From contig JAAZKE010000007.1 in the NCBI GenBank assembly GCA_012799995.1, forward strand, positions 1 to 57,845: a stretch of 57,845 bases of DNA. Reading direction: 5' to 3'. This document shows positions 7,845 through 15,513 of the stretch, one piece after another (within the stretch, counting starts at the first letter, position 1; each line of letters starts with the position of its first letter). A program made the position numbers and the translations under genes. The notes under the pieces are model-generated. The model saw only the letters and a program-made list of their open reading frames with translations, made no database searches and was not told the origin of the DNA. Source of the DNA: Chloroflexota bacterium. Lineage in GTDB: Bacteria > Chloroflexota > Anaerolineae > Anaerolineales > Anaerolineaceae.

Positions 7845-9838
7845 CTGTTCATCTCCTGATTGATAAAAAGCGCATCACTGCTGCGGATGATGCAACTATT
7901 TTGACAGCTGCGCGTGAAAATGGGATTGAAATTCCGACTTTTTGTAATTTTGCCGATCTTAGCGCGAATGGTTCCTGCCGGATTTGTCTGGTGGAAGTCA
8001 CATACGCTGATGGACTACGTCAAACAGTTACCGCCTGCGATACGCCGGTACGGGAAGGAATGCAGGTTTATACAGAGACGGCCGCTGTTAAAAATGCGCG
8101 CAAGATTTCTGCGGATATTCTGCTCTCTCAATGCCCGGACCTGCCTGCGGTTCAACGGCTGGCAACAGTTCTGGGTGTGACTGAACCGGGTTTTTCGCTT
8201 GAATCCAGTAAGAATCCATGCGTTCAATGCGGTGCCTGTGTGCGGGCATGCAAAGAAAAAAGTGCTGGCGTCCTGGCGTACCACGGCAAGGGTGCTGAGC
8301 GAGTGGTCTCAACGCCTGATGGAAAGCATAATGTTGCCTGCGACAGCTGTACTGCCTGCATTCGTTATTGTCCAACCGGTGCGGTTACGCGCACGCTTGG
8401 AATTGGCATTGGAACGCCGCTGAAGAAACTGTTCAGTCATCGGCTGAGCTCGCGTGACTGGTTCCGGATGTTTTTCCTGTCCCTGTTTATTGTATTGATG
8501 CTGATGACAATTGCAGACGTGCAGATTCAGGATTTTCCAAACAACCTGTTTTCTTTGATGGATCCGTTGCAGGGTGGAGCTGCGCTGATTACCGGCAACC
8601 ATGAGGTGAAAGCTTTTTGGCCGGCTCTGGTGGTACTGGTGCTGACACTGCTTTTTGGAAAAGTCTGGTGTGGGTGGATTTGCCCGACTGGCACGATTTT
8701 ACAGGCTTTTGGGAAACGTGGCCAGCGTACCAAAAGGAAAGGTCTGCGCTGTCTTAAAGTGATTCTGTGGGCATTCCTGATGCTGATGGCAGCGTTTGGC
8801 TTCATGACCTATTTCTGGTTTGATCCGATTGCGATGCTGGCGCGCCCATTTGGCGTAATTGTCAATGGTGATTTTGCTGCCTCATTGGGACTTTCTATCA
8901 ATCCATTACTGCGGTTGGCGATCTCGGTAGGACCGCTGCTGCTGATGTTAATACTGAACGCCATTGAGCGCGGGTTCTGGTGCCGTTACCTTTGCCCGCT
9001 CGGAGGAATGTTGGGGGTGTTTGCCAGTATTTCACCTAAAAAACAGCGGGTTGATCGCGAAAGCTGTATTGAATGTGGAGAATGCGCAGCCCTGTGTCCG
9101 ATGGGAGCGATTGACGAGAAAGCGCCGTACATAGCAGATCCGGCTGAATGTACGATGTGTCAGGAATGCGGAGCAAATTGTCCCAAATACGCCATTTATT
9201 TTGGTAGAAAGCGCAAAGGGATTGTTACCAATCGTTATCGCCCGGATCGACGCGAATTCCTTACGACTGGCGTCGCATCGGTTTCCCTGGCTGCAGCCGG
9301 GTTGGCCATTGCCGATCGGTTTCCGTCTTCGTCCGACTCTGCTCAGCTGTTCCCTCCGGGGGCAGTACGAATGAATGCGGGGGCTGTGGATAAGGAGACT
9401 TTTGCGATCCAATGCACGCGCTGTGGACAATGCATCGCAGCCTGTCCGCAGGGAATTTTGAAGCCCTCGCTGGGAACATCCGACTGGACGACGCTGACCA
9501 TGCCGGAGGTGGATCTGTCCGAATCTTACTGCCGACCGGATTGCGCGCGCTGTTCAAAAGCCTGCCCGACCGGTGCGATTCCGCAGTTTACGGTGGATGA
9601 TAAACCCGCGATGAAAATCGGAACTGCGCGGGTCGATCCAGATGCCTGCATCCAGTGTTACCAGTGTGTCAGCGCCTGTCCTTTCCAGGCGTTTGAGCAG
9701 CAGCTTGACCCTGCCAGCAACACGATCTATCCGGTGGTCAACATTGAACGCTGCAATGGCTGCGGGATGTGCCTTTCGGTATGTCCGGCACGCAAAGAAG
9801 GTGCGATCACTGTACTGCCACCCCAGGCAGGTGCATGA
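7841..9838 (+). CDS. Membrane polyferredoxin: HydA/NuoG-like N-terminus, NapH-like core, NapG-like C-terminus
   Basis: A 665-residue fusion. Residues 1-75 are a plant-type 2Fe-2S domain (C35, C46, C49, C66). The His-ligated cluster seen next in NuoG/HydA is missing (SQCPDLPAVQRLA). Two 4Fe-4S motifs follow (C127/130/133/137 and C167/170/173/177). Residues about 205-395 are a NapH/NosR-like membrane region with CGWICP (277-282) and CRYLCP (381-386). Then come C409/412/415/419 and C437/440/443/447. R470-R471 followed by EFLTTG and a hydrophobic stretch looks like an internal Tat-type signal. The C-terminal NapG-like part has four more Cys motifs (525-535, 564-575, 603-613, 638-648). Up to nine clusters could carry electrons between a cytoplasmic donor or acceptor and the outside of the membrane. 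Overlap with the NuoF-like gene implies a joint complex. Partner substrate unknown. Confidence 0.85.
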   Translation: MTVHLLIDKKRITAADDATILTAARENGIEIPTFCNFADLSANGSCRICLVEVTYADGLRQTVTACDTPVREGMQVYTETAAVKNARKISADILLSQCPDLPAVQRLATVLGVTEPGFSLESSKNPCVQCGACVRACKEKSAGVLAYHGKGAERVVSTPDGKHNVACDSCTACIRYCPTGAVTRTLGIGIGTPLKKLFSHRLSSRDWFRMFFLSLFIVLMLMTIADVQIQDFPNNLFSLMDPLQGGAALITGNHEVKAFWPALVVLVLTLLFGKVWCGWICPTGTILQAFGKRGQRTKRKGLRCLKVILWAFLMLMAAFGFMTYFWFDPIAMLARPFGVIVNGDFAASLGLSINPLLRLAISVGPLLLMLILNAIERGFWCRYLCPLGGMLGVFASISPKKQRVDRESCIECGECAALCPMGAIDEKAPYIADPAECTMCQECGANCPKYAIYFGRKRKGIVTNRYRPDRREFLTTGVASVSLAAAGLAIADRFPSSSDSAQLFPPGAVRMNAGAVDKETFAIQCTRCGQCIAACPQGILKPSLGTSDWTTLTMPEVDLSESYCRPDCARCSKACPTGAIPQFTVDDKPAMKIGTARVDPDACIQCYQCVSACPFQAFEQQLDPASNTIYPVVNIERCNGCGMCLSVCPARKEGAITVLPPQAGA

Positions 9839-9894
9839 TAAGAAAAAGCGTCTGTTGAACAGATGGCAGGCGCTTGAGAAAATTGCTGTATTTG

Positions 9895-9923
9895 TTTGCC
9901 GTTATTCACTCGATAACGGCAAA
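9895..9923. terminator. Hairpin between converging genes
   Basis: TTTGCCGTTAT (9895-9905) and its exact inverse ATAACGGCAAA (9913-9923) around a 7-base loop, with short A/T runs on both sides. It lies between the polyferredoxin gene and the converging hydrolase gene and could serve both. A smaller hairpin (TCTGTT/AACAGA) lies just upstream near 9851-9863. Confidence 0.7.
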
Positions 9924-9948
9924 TTCTTTAACAATTACTGGATTTCCT

Positions 9949-11106
9949 TTAATCAGTTTCTGGATGAGAGTTCGATTCTATTTGATTCTTTAAATCGAGC
10001 AGGACTTCAATATACTCATCGGGCAGGTCTGCGTGTATATCGTGGTTGGATTTAAAACCACCAATGTATTTACTGTTTGTTATTAAATCGACAACTTTCT
10101 GAGCGTCTGTTTCGTCCATTGCTGCGAGTAAAATGCCGTTCTGATCATAATAACCGGGTGCTGTGATTTCGTTGGGCGCTACATGCATCACAATGGTCGG
10201 GGACTTAATGTTTTTCAAAATCTCTTCCAGTTCAAACCCCTCAAACCAGGAAAAGTCGTAAAATGTTACACCAAATCTTAAATCATAATGACTTGTTCCA
10301 TCCTGCATATTTGCATTCATGGCATAAATACTGTTGATTCCCAACTCCGGCGGATAGAACCATATTTTGGGTATTCTTCCGGGATGCCTGTTTAAATAAT
10401 TCAAGGCAGGGTTTTTTACCAACATATTCCAGGCTTGGGGATTTTTCGCATTGAAAACTTCCTGCATATAGTCATTTTCTAATGAATACTCCATAAAACT
10501 ATCTGTCTCATTTTGATTGAGATAATCGTGCATGTTTTTAAATCCCAGCCATGAAATCGTTTTTTCCGCTCTCCCTGGAAGCGTAGAGAAGAAAGGGCCA
10601 TCTTCCAGAACAGTGGCTATAACAAGGTCAGGTTCCCTGGCGGAAACATAAGCCGCAAGCAAGGCTCCTGAAGAGTGACCGGCAATATAGGCTTTTTCTT
10701 TGATAATATTTTTGAGAAACCAACCAATATTATCTCCTATGATCACCGCATTGTACTTGTCTGGGTTTTTAGATGAATGTCCATGTCCGTAGTAATCAAG
10801 GGCAAAAACATGAAATTCTTTTGATAATCCTGGTAACACTTTTGCATAGTCATAAGAGCTTACCTGTTGTCCGTGGAGTAAGAGAAGTTTGGGACCATTG
10901 TTCGGACCTTCCAGATAATAAAATTCCGATCCATCGTCTAATGTAGCGATGTTTTCAATAAAACCAAGTTTAACTCCCCTTTTTTCTAAAAAGTTCTCGT
11001 TAAAAAAGTCATAATTCATGTTCCTGTACGCGAAAACACTGATGGCGACTGCAACGATAAGGATAATTATTCCCACTGATACGATACTCTTAAGTTTTAC
11101 ATGCAT
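9949..11106 (-). CDS. Membrane-anchored alpha/beta hydrolase
   Basis: A 385-residue protein with one N-terminal membrane segment (residues about 7-27), then an alpha/beta hydrolase fold. The oxyanion region is LLLHGQQVSS; a second strand carries FALDYYGHGHSS; the nucleophile elbow is GHSSG (Ser of the triad) within KAYIAGHSSGALLAAYV; the likely catalytic His is in SNHDIHADLP near the C-terminus, and an Asp/Glu in VMHVAPNEITAP is a candidate acid. The anchor orientation suggests an extracytoplasmic catalytic domain. Substrate cannot be predicted; esterases, haloperoxidase-like and epoxide hydrolase-like enzymes share these features. It stands alone, facing the polyferredoxin gene. Codon use is more AT-rich than its neighbours, which may mean acquisition. 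Confidence 0.8.
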   Translation of the reverse strand: MHVKLKSIVSVGIIILIVAVAISVFAYRNMNYDFFNENFLEKRGVKLGFIENIATLDDGSEFYYLEGPNNGPKLLLLHGQQVSSYDYAKVLPGLSKEFHVFALDYYGHGHSSKNPDKYNAVIIGDNIGWFLKNIIKEKAYIAGHSSGALLAAYVSAREPDLVIATVLEDGPFFSTLPGRAEKTISWLGFKNMHDYLNQNETDSFMEYSLENDYMQEVFNAKNPQAWNMLVKNPALNYLNRHPGRIPKIWFYPPELGINSIYAMNANMQDGTSHYDLRFGVTFYDFSWFEGFELEEILKNIKSPTIVMHVAPNEITAPGYYDQNGILLAAMDETDAQKVVDLITNSKYIGGFKSNHDIHADLPDEYIEVLLDLKNQIESNSHPETD

Positions 11107-11167
11107 AATTTTTTACATCCACAATTATAAGTTCTTCCTGTTTCATTTTTCACCTCTGCTTTCATAA

Positions 11168-11202
11168 AACAGCGCTTGCCCAGAATTCTGGCAAGCGCTG
11201 TT
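11168..11202 (-). terminator. Intrinsic terminator of the small-protein pair
   Basis: AACAGCGCTTGC (11168-11179) pairs exactly with 11191-11202, around a CAGAATTCTG palindrome. On the minus strand the stem is followed by a GTTTTAT run. Confidence 0.85.
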
Positions 11203-11227
11203 CCTGCAAATTTTTAATTATTGCCTT

Positions 11228-11533
11228 TTACAGCTTCTCAACCTTTGCATGCAGATCCTCGGCAAATTGAGTGATCAGCGCGTCAAACTGCTGTGCCTGA
11301 CTTTTGGAGCTGAAGTCCAGCCGAATCGTGACTGACGTACCAGAACTGGTTGAGGATTTGGTCTTGCTTGCGCTTGACTGCGTAGAGACGGACGACGCAC
11401 TTTCCTTATCCACCTCTTTGCGCAGAAACACGTAAAAAGACATCATCTTTTTCGCTTCAGTGCTGTCTGCACCGCTGGCAGAACGAAACCAGGAAGTGAT
11501 TTTGTTATCAGCAGTGGTGGACCCGTAGTTCAT
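11228..11533 (-). CDS. Small hypothetical protein with Ser/Thr-rich linker
   Basis: A 101-residue protein with no recognised family. The first 45 residues are mixed helical (SWFRSASGADSTEAKKMMSF), residues 46-68 are a Ser/Thr/Lys-rich spacer, and the last 30 residues form a predicted strand-helix unit (TIRLDFSSKSQAQQFDALIT) ending in EKL. There is no signal peptide. It begins 18 bases after the stop of the DUF5343-like gene on the same strand and shares its terminator, so the two are probably co-expressed. Role unknown. Confidence 0.6.
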   Translation of the reverse strand: MNYGSTTADNKITSWFRSASGADSTEAKKMMSFYVFLRKEVDKESASSVSTQSSASKTKSSTSSGTSVTIRLDFSSKSQAQQFDALITQFAEDLHAKVEKL

Positions 11534-11551
11534 CGTCAGTAGCTCGTCCGG

Positions 11552-11941
11552 CTAAGTAGCCGTTAAAATCTTGCTTAGTTGATTTGCGTAGGTGGCCTGT
11601 TTCCCCAGGGCTTTGGCCTTGGCTGTTGTTTTCCCGTTCGCGTCGGTCACTCCTAACAGATCCAATGACGGCAAAATCACGGTTTCAGCATTCTTCTGCG
11701 AGGTGTTGAGGTTATCGGCAACCCATTTCGGTGTCAGCTTAAGCGGCACATTCCTGCGGAATTTTTCCATCAGGTTTTTCCAGTTGGCACTCGTCAATGA
11801 TGGATATTTGAGTTTCTTCCCCAACAATGCGGGCGCATTTTCCGTTACTGCATCCAGAATCTTATCCAAAGTCAATCCTGACCCGCTCAAAACATTGCCA
11901 GCCAGATCGCTGACTAAATCCCGTTTTGTTGTTTGTGCCAT
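11552..11941 (-). CDS. DUF5343-like small protein
   Basis: A 129-residue protein. The ATG at 11941 (MAQTTKRDL) is preferred over an earlier in-frame ATG because GGAG precedes it at good spacing. Residues about 45-120 resemble the DUF5343 pattern: a Tyr-Pro start (KYPSLTSANWKNLMEKFRRN), then a winged-helix-like part with VADNLNTSQKNAETVILPSL and LLGVTDANGKTT. Such domains are thought to bind nucleic acid but have no settled function. It is the first gene of a two-gene unit with the small protein downstream. The family match is by eye and moderate. Confidence 0.6.
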   Translation of the reverse strand: MAQTTKRDLVSDLAGNVLSGSGLTLDKILDAVTENAPALLGKKLKYPSLTSANWKNLMEKFRRNVPLKLTPKWVADNLNTSQKNAETVILPSLDLLGVTDANGKTTAKAKALGKQATYANQLSKILTAT

Positions 11942-12040
11942 AATTTCTGCTCCTTCACCGTTTTTTAGCAATTATAAAGGAATCCGCAAACTGGGAATTC
12001 CCTATCGAAAAGAAAATTAACTGATAAGATAGAAATAATA

Positions 12041-12070
12041 AAGATGCCCCGAAACCAATCGGGGCATCTT
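12041..12070 (-). terminator. Terminator of the metY-metA unit
   Basis: AAGATGCCCCGA (12041-12052) pairs with 12059-12070 around AACCAA. On the minus strand the stem is followed by TTTATTATTT; on the plus strand by TTTTAT. Confidence 0.9.
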
Positions 12071-12086
12071 TTATCTGCTTTCAATG

Positions 12087-13013
12087 TTAATTTTCCCAGC
12101 AGATATCGTTGATGTTGTATGGCGTTTCCTGATAGACCGAATAATTGAGCCAGTTGGTAAAGAACAGGTTTGCGTGCGACTGCCAGTACATGATCGGCGT
12201 TGCTTTCGGGCTGTTGCCGGGGAAGTAATTTGTAGGAATATCCGGGTCCAATCCCTGGCTGGAATCGCGCAGGTATTCACGTGCCAGCGTCATCAGGTCA
12301 TATTCCATATGACCCTGCACAAACACCTGTCTGCCGTCATAGCGGGCTGTGATAGCAACGCCGGCTTCATCCGAAATCGCCAGCACCTGAAGCTCCGGAT
12401 TGGCATCGATCGATTCCCGCTTGATTTCAGTATGACGCGAGTGCGGCATGTAAAAAATGTCATCAAACCCGCGCAACAGCGGGTGATTGCGAACGATTGG
12501 CCGGTGAGGGAATATCCCTGAAATTTTCCTTTCCATTGGAAATTTATCGATGCCGTAATGATAATACAGCCCAGCCTGCGCTCCCCAGCAGATATGCAGT
12601 GTTGAGTACACATGCGACTTGGACCAGGCCATCATCGCACACAATTCATCCCAGTAATCCACATCCTCAAAGCGAAGCCCCTCCACCGGTGCGCCGGTAA
12701 TGATGAAGCCGTCGTATTTGTTTCCCGAAATGTGATCCATAGTCTTGTAAAAGCGGTTCAGGTATTCTTTCGAGATATTTTTCGACTCATGGCTTGCCAT
12801 ATGGAGCAGGTCAACATCAATTTGCAACGGGCTGTTGCTGAGCAGCCTCAGCAGCTGAATCTCGGTTTCAACCTTGGTTGGCATCAGGTTCAGGATCAAA
12901 ATTTTGAGCGGACGGATATCCTGATGCATGGCACGATTTCCATGCATCACAAAGATATTTTCGTTTTCCAGAATTTCCGCTGCTGGCAGGTCATCAGGGA
13001 TGTTGATAGGCAT
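12087..13013 (-). CDS. metA: Homoserine O-acetyltransferase (MetA family)
   Basis: A 308-residue MetA-family enzyme that acylates homoserine in the first committed step of methionine synthesis. The start at 13013 ([10 protein letters not shown], preceded by GGAGGGG) gives the usual family length and numbering; a longer frame to 13148 would overlap metY. Visible catalytic residues are Cys142 (ICWGAQAG), His235 and Glu237 (GHMEY). Residue 111 is Glu (TGAPVEG); in this family Glu111 goes with acetyl-CoA and Gly111 with succinyl-CoA, so O-acetylhomoserine is the expected product. That fits the upstream neighbour metY, which uses O-acetylhomoserine. It is the second gene of a two-gene unit, 19 bases after metY, behind the attenuator-like leader. 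Confidence 0.95.
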   Translation of the reverse strand: MPINIPDDLPAAEILENENIFVMHGNRAMHQDIRPLKILILNLMPTKVETEIQLLRLLSNSPLQIDVDLLHMASHESKNISKEYLNRFYKTMDHISGNKYDGFIITGAPVEGLRFEDVDYWDELCAMMAWSKSHVYSTLHICWGAQAGLYYHYGIDKFPMERKISGIFPHRPIVRNHPLLRGFDDIFYMPHSRHTEIKRESIDANPELQVLAISDEAGVAITARYDGRQVFVQGHMEYDLMTLAREYLRDSSQGLDPDIPTNYFPGNSPKATPIMYWQSHANLFFTNWLNYSVYQETPYNINDICWEN

Positions 13014-13032
13014 CGTTTTCCCCTCCGCTTTC

Positions 13033-14322
13033 TTAGATGCTCGCCAGCGCCTGTTCAAGATCAGCGATAATATCGTCGATGTGTTCGATGCCAATGGAGA
13101 GCCGGACGCTGTTAGGCTGAATATCCTGCTCTGCCATTTCTGCCTCATTTAATTGTGAGTGAGTGGTAGTGGCAGGATGGATCACCAGGCTTTTCACGTC
13201 TGCGACGTTTGCCAGCATCGAGAATACCTTAAGGTTATCGATGAATTTCAGTGTGCGCGCTTCATCCCCTTTGATGTTGAAGGAAAATATCGAGGCTCCG
13301 CCATTTGGATAATTTTTTTGATAGAGTGCATGATGCGGATGGTCTTTTAAGGCCGGGTGCTTGACGCGTTCCACTTTTGGATGGGCTGCCAGGTAGTTGA
13401 CGACCTTCAGCGCATTTTCAACATGCCTTTCAACTCGCAGGCTCAGCGTTTCCAATCCCTGCAGAAACAGGAACGAATTCAGCGGTGCAATGGAGGCGCC
13501 CATGTCACGAAGCAGGACGGAGCGGGCACGTTTGATGTAAGCTGCATTGCCGCCCACATCGACAAAACTCTTGCCATGATAACTTTCGATTGGTTCTGAG
13601 ATTCCCGGGAATTTGTCACTGGCGCTCCAGTCAAAGTTTCCACCATCCACAATCACACCGCCCATACTGGTGCCGTGCCCGCCGATAAACTTGGTGGCAG
13701 AGTGGACAACTACATCTGCGCCATATTCGATCGGGCGAATGAGATAGGGGGTAGCAAAAGTATTGTCAACGATAAAAGGGATTTTATGTTTGTGAGCAAT
13801 TTTTGCAACTGCTTCCACATCGATGATGGTGGCATTGGGATTTCCAATCGTCTCTCCGTAGATGGCTTTGGTGTTGGGGCGAATGGCTTTTTCGAAATTT
13901 GCCGGGTCATTCTGATCGACAAAGGTGGTTTCAATACCATAATCCGGCAGTGTATGAGCCATGAGATTGTAGGTGCCGCCGTATAAATCGGTTGCAGAAA
14001 TGATGTGATCGCCTTTGACGGCCAGATTCAGAATGGAATAGGTGACAGCAGCAGCACCGGTCGCCAGTGCGAGCGCGCCAACGCCATTTTCCAGCGCAGC
14101 GATTCGCCTTTCAAAAACATCCTGGGTCGGGTTGGTGATGCGGCTGTAGACGTTGCCGCTTTCAGAAAGGTTAAAACGTGCAATTGCCTGGGCCGTGTCT
14201 TTGAAAATATAAGATGTGGTCTGATAAATTGGCACCGCACATGCATCGGTAGCGGGGTCAGGCGTCTCCTGCCCGACATGCAATTGTTTTGTTTCGAATT
14301 TCCAGTCTTTGTTCGTTCCCAT
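13033..14322 (-). CDS. metY: O-acetylhomoserine sulfhydrylase
   Basis: A 429-residue PLP enzyme of the Cys/Met metabolism family that makes homocysteine (or methionine) from O-acetylhomoserine and sulfide (or methanethiol). Family marks: ETKQLHVGQ near the N-terminus, YSRITNPT, the substrate-binding [24 protein letters not shown], and the PLP lysine in [12 protein letters not shown]. Length and the long C-terminal insertion match MetY rather than MetB/MetC. The ATG at 14322 is chosen because AAGGA lies 8 bases upstream; an ATG nine bases earlier has no room for a site. It precedes metA and is preceded by a terminator hairpin in its own leader. Confidence 0.95.
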   Translation of the reverse strand: MGTNKDWKFETKQLHVGQETPDPATDACAVPIYQTTSYIFKDTAQAIARFNLSESGNVYSRITNPTQDVFERRIAALENGVGALALATGAAAVTYSILNLAVKGDHIISATDLYGGTYNLMAHTLPDYGIETTFVDQNDPANFEKAIRPNTKAIYGETIGNPNATIIDVEAVAKIAHKHKIPFIVDNTFATPYLIRPIEYGADVVVHSATKFIGGHGTSMGGVIVDGGNFDWSASDKFPGISEPIESYHGKSFVDVGGNAAYIKRARSVLLRDMGASIAPLNSFLFLQGLETLSLRVERHVENALKVVNYLAAHPKVERVKHPALKDHPHHALYQKNYPNGGASIFSFNIKGDEARTLKFIDNLKVFSMLANVADVKSLVIHPATTTHSQLNEAEMAEQDIQPNSVRLSIGIEHIDDIIADLEQALASI

Positions 14323-14470
14323 ACATTCCATCCTTGTATATTTGAATGAAAAAGACCCCGATCTCGCGAGGTCTTTTTATCTTTGATCTAAGCTGACACT
14401 GCAGCTCAGGATTAAAAACCCCGCTGTTTGTATCGCTGCATGTCCATACCAAAAAGCTGCTTTATCATAA
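14323..14470 (-). promoter_or_regulatory. metY leader with candidate attenuator
   Basis: From the predicted start near 14470 the minus-strand leader runs about 150 bases to metY. It ends in a U-tailed hairpin and contains an upstream GCAGC...GCTGC stem candidate, plus a GGGGTTTTT segment that could partly pair with the AAAAAGACC arm of the terminator as an antiterminator. None of the conserved core of SAM-I/IV (GATGAAACC type) or T-box (GGTGGNACCGCG type) was found. A short frame (MDMQRYKQRGF) could be a leader peptide but is not convincing. Regulation by methionine or SAM is inferred from position only. Confidence 0.5.
14349..14378 (-). terminator. U-tailed hairpin upstream of metY
   Basis: On the minus strand AAAAAGACCTCG pairs with CGGGGTCTTTTT (one G-U pair) around CGAGAT. 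It lies 26 bases before the metY start and downstream of the predicted metY promoter, as in an attenuator. Confidence 0.8.
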
Positions 14471-14477
14471 AAATGAG

Positions 14478-14505
14478 TTTATCGGAATTTCGCTGCTCCT
14501 GTCAA
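14478..14505 (-). promoter_or_regulatory. Predicted metY promoter
   Basis: Minus-strand -35 TTGACA (14505-14500), a 16-base spacer and -10 GATAAA (14483-14478). The start would be near 14470, about 150 bases before metY. Confidence 0.55.
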
Positions 14506-14606
14506 TAGCCATTTTCTGATTTTGTGACACAAAATGAAATTGACTATTTATCATTGCCATGCCGATATGTAGAATTGATTATTGAATTTGTCACCAAAAT
14601 CTCCCC

Positions 14607-15428
14607 TCAGCGCGGTTTGACGCTGACTTCCCCGCTAGACAGGGTGGATTCTTTGCCATTATCCCAACGCACGATCAGTCCGCAGTCGTCATCGATGCCG
14701 AGCACAGTCGCGATCTGATCGGTGTCGCTGACGATCACCTGCTGGCCAATCAGCATGGAACGCTTTCGATAGGCGTCCAGATGGTTTTTTTCGGGCAGCG
14801 ACCGGTAAATCTTCCAGAATCGGGTCAGGAAAGCTGCTACCAACTGGCTGCGCACCTCGGGTATTTGTTGACCGGATAAAAGGATTGCGCTCGCAATATT
14901 CCGGATTTCCGGTGGGAAGCCCATTTGCGGCTCATGCACATTGAGCCCGATCCCCATCACAGCATATTCCAGCTCCCCATCCTGCGAAAAGGAGGCTTCC
15001 GTGAGGATGCCTGCAGCCTTGCCGCCATGACAGTACAAGTCGTTGACCCATTTAATTTTTGTCTCACAGCCTGTGATTTCCTCAATTGCTTCTGCACCGG
15101 CAACCGCAGCCGCGGTTGTGATCATCAGCGCCTCAGTGGCAGGGATCCGCGGACGTAGTAAAATGCTGAGATATATTCCGTTTCCGGCTGGCGAGTAAAA
15201 ACGACGATCCAACCGCCCTTTGCCAGCGGTTTGCTCCTCCGCGATGATCACCAGCCCTTCAGCGCGGCCAGCTTCTCCAGCGCGCTTTGCCAGTTCATTG
15301 GTGGATGTTACCGTTGCATGAAGTTCAAAAGTAAAGGGCACGGTAGTCATCAGGTAGCTTCGGATAGCGCTTTCACTAAGCAGATCCTTCACGCTGTTCT
15401 TTGAATCATTCAGGCTTTGATTGCTCAT
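14607..15428 (-). CDS. birA: Biotin-[acetyl-CoA-carboxylase] ligase (short form)
   Basis: A 273-residue biotin protein ligase that joins biotin to carrier lysines via biotinyl-AMP. Marks: the nucleotide/biotin loop KGRLDRRFYSPAGNGIYLSI, the catalytic KWVNDLYCHGGKAAGILTEA, and a C-terminal SH3-like part (GQQVIVSDTDQIATVLGIDD). The N-terminal repressor helix-turn-helix of bifunctional BirA is absent, so it should not act as a transcription factor. The start at 15428 (MSNQSL) is preceded by GGAAAGAAG; an ATG 15 bases earlier has no site. It is separated from fakA by a terminator and from metY by about 280 bases. Confidence 0.93.
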   Translation of the reverse strand: MSNQSLNDSKNSVKDLLSESAIRSYLMTTVPFTFELHATVTSTNELAKRAGEAGRAEGLVIIAEEQTAGKGRLDRRFYSPAGNGIYLSILLRPRIPATEALMITTAAAVAGAEAIEEITGCETKIKWVNDLYCHGGKAAGILTEASFSQDGELEYAVMGIGLNVHEPQMGFPPEIRNIASAILLSGQQIPEVRSQLVAAFLTRFWKIYRSLPEKNHLDAYRKRSMLIGQQVIVSDTDQIATVLGIDDDCGLIVRWDNGKESTLSSGEVSVKPR

Positions 15429-15466
15429 AAAGCTTCTTTCCATACGTCTGGTTTATAGAAAGAAAA

Positions 15467-15490
15467 CCCGTCATTTTGACCGATGACGGG
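15467..15490 (-). terminator. Terminator after fakA
   Basis: CCCGTCA (15467-15473) pairs with TGACGGG (15484-15490). On the minus strand the hairpin is followed by a GTTTTC run. It lies between fakA and birA. Confidence 0.75.
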
Positions 15491-15513
15491 ATTCTTTTCT
15501 TTATGATTGGAGC

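Noticed and set aside
14380..14470. SAM riboswitch or T-box upstream of metY
   Set aside because: Conserved core strings of SAM-I/IV and T-box elements are not present; listed only as an attenuator-like leader.
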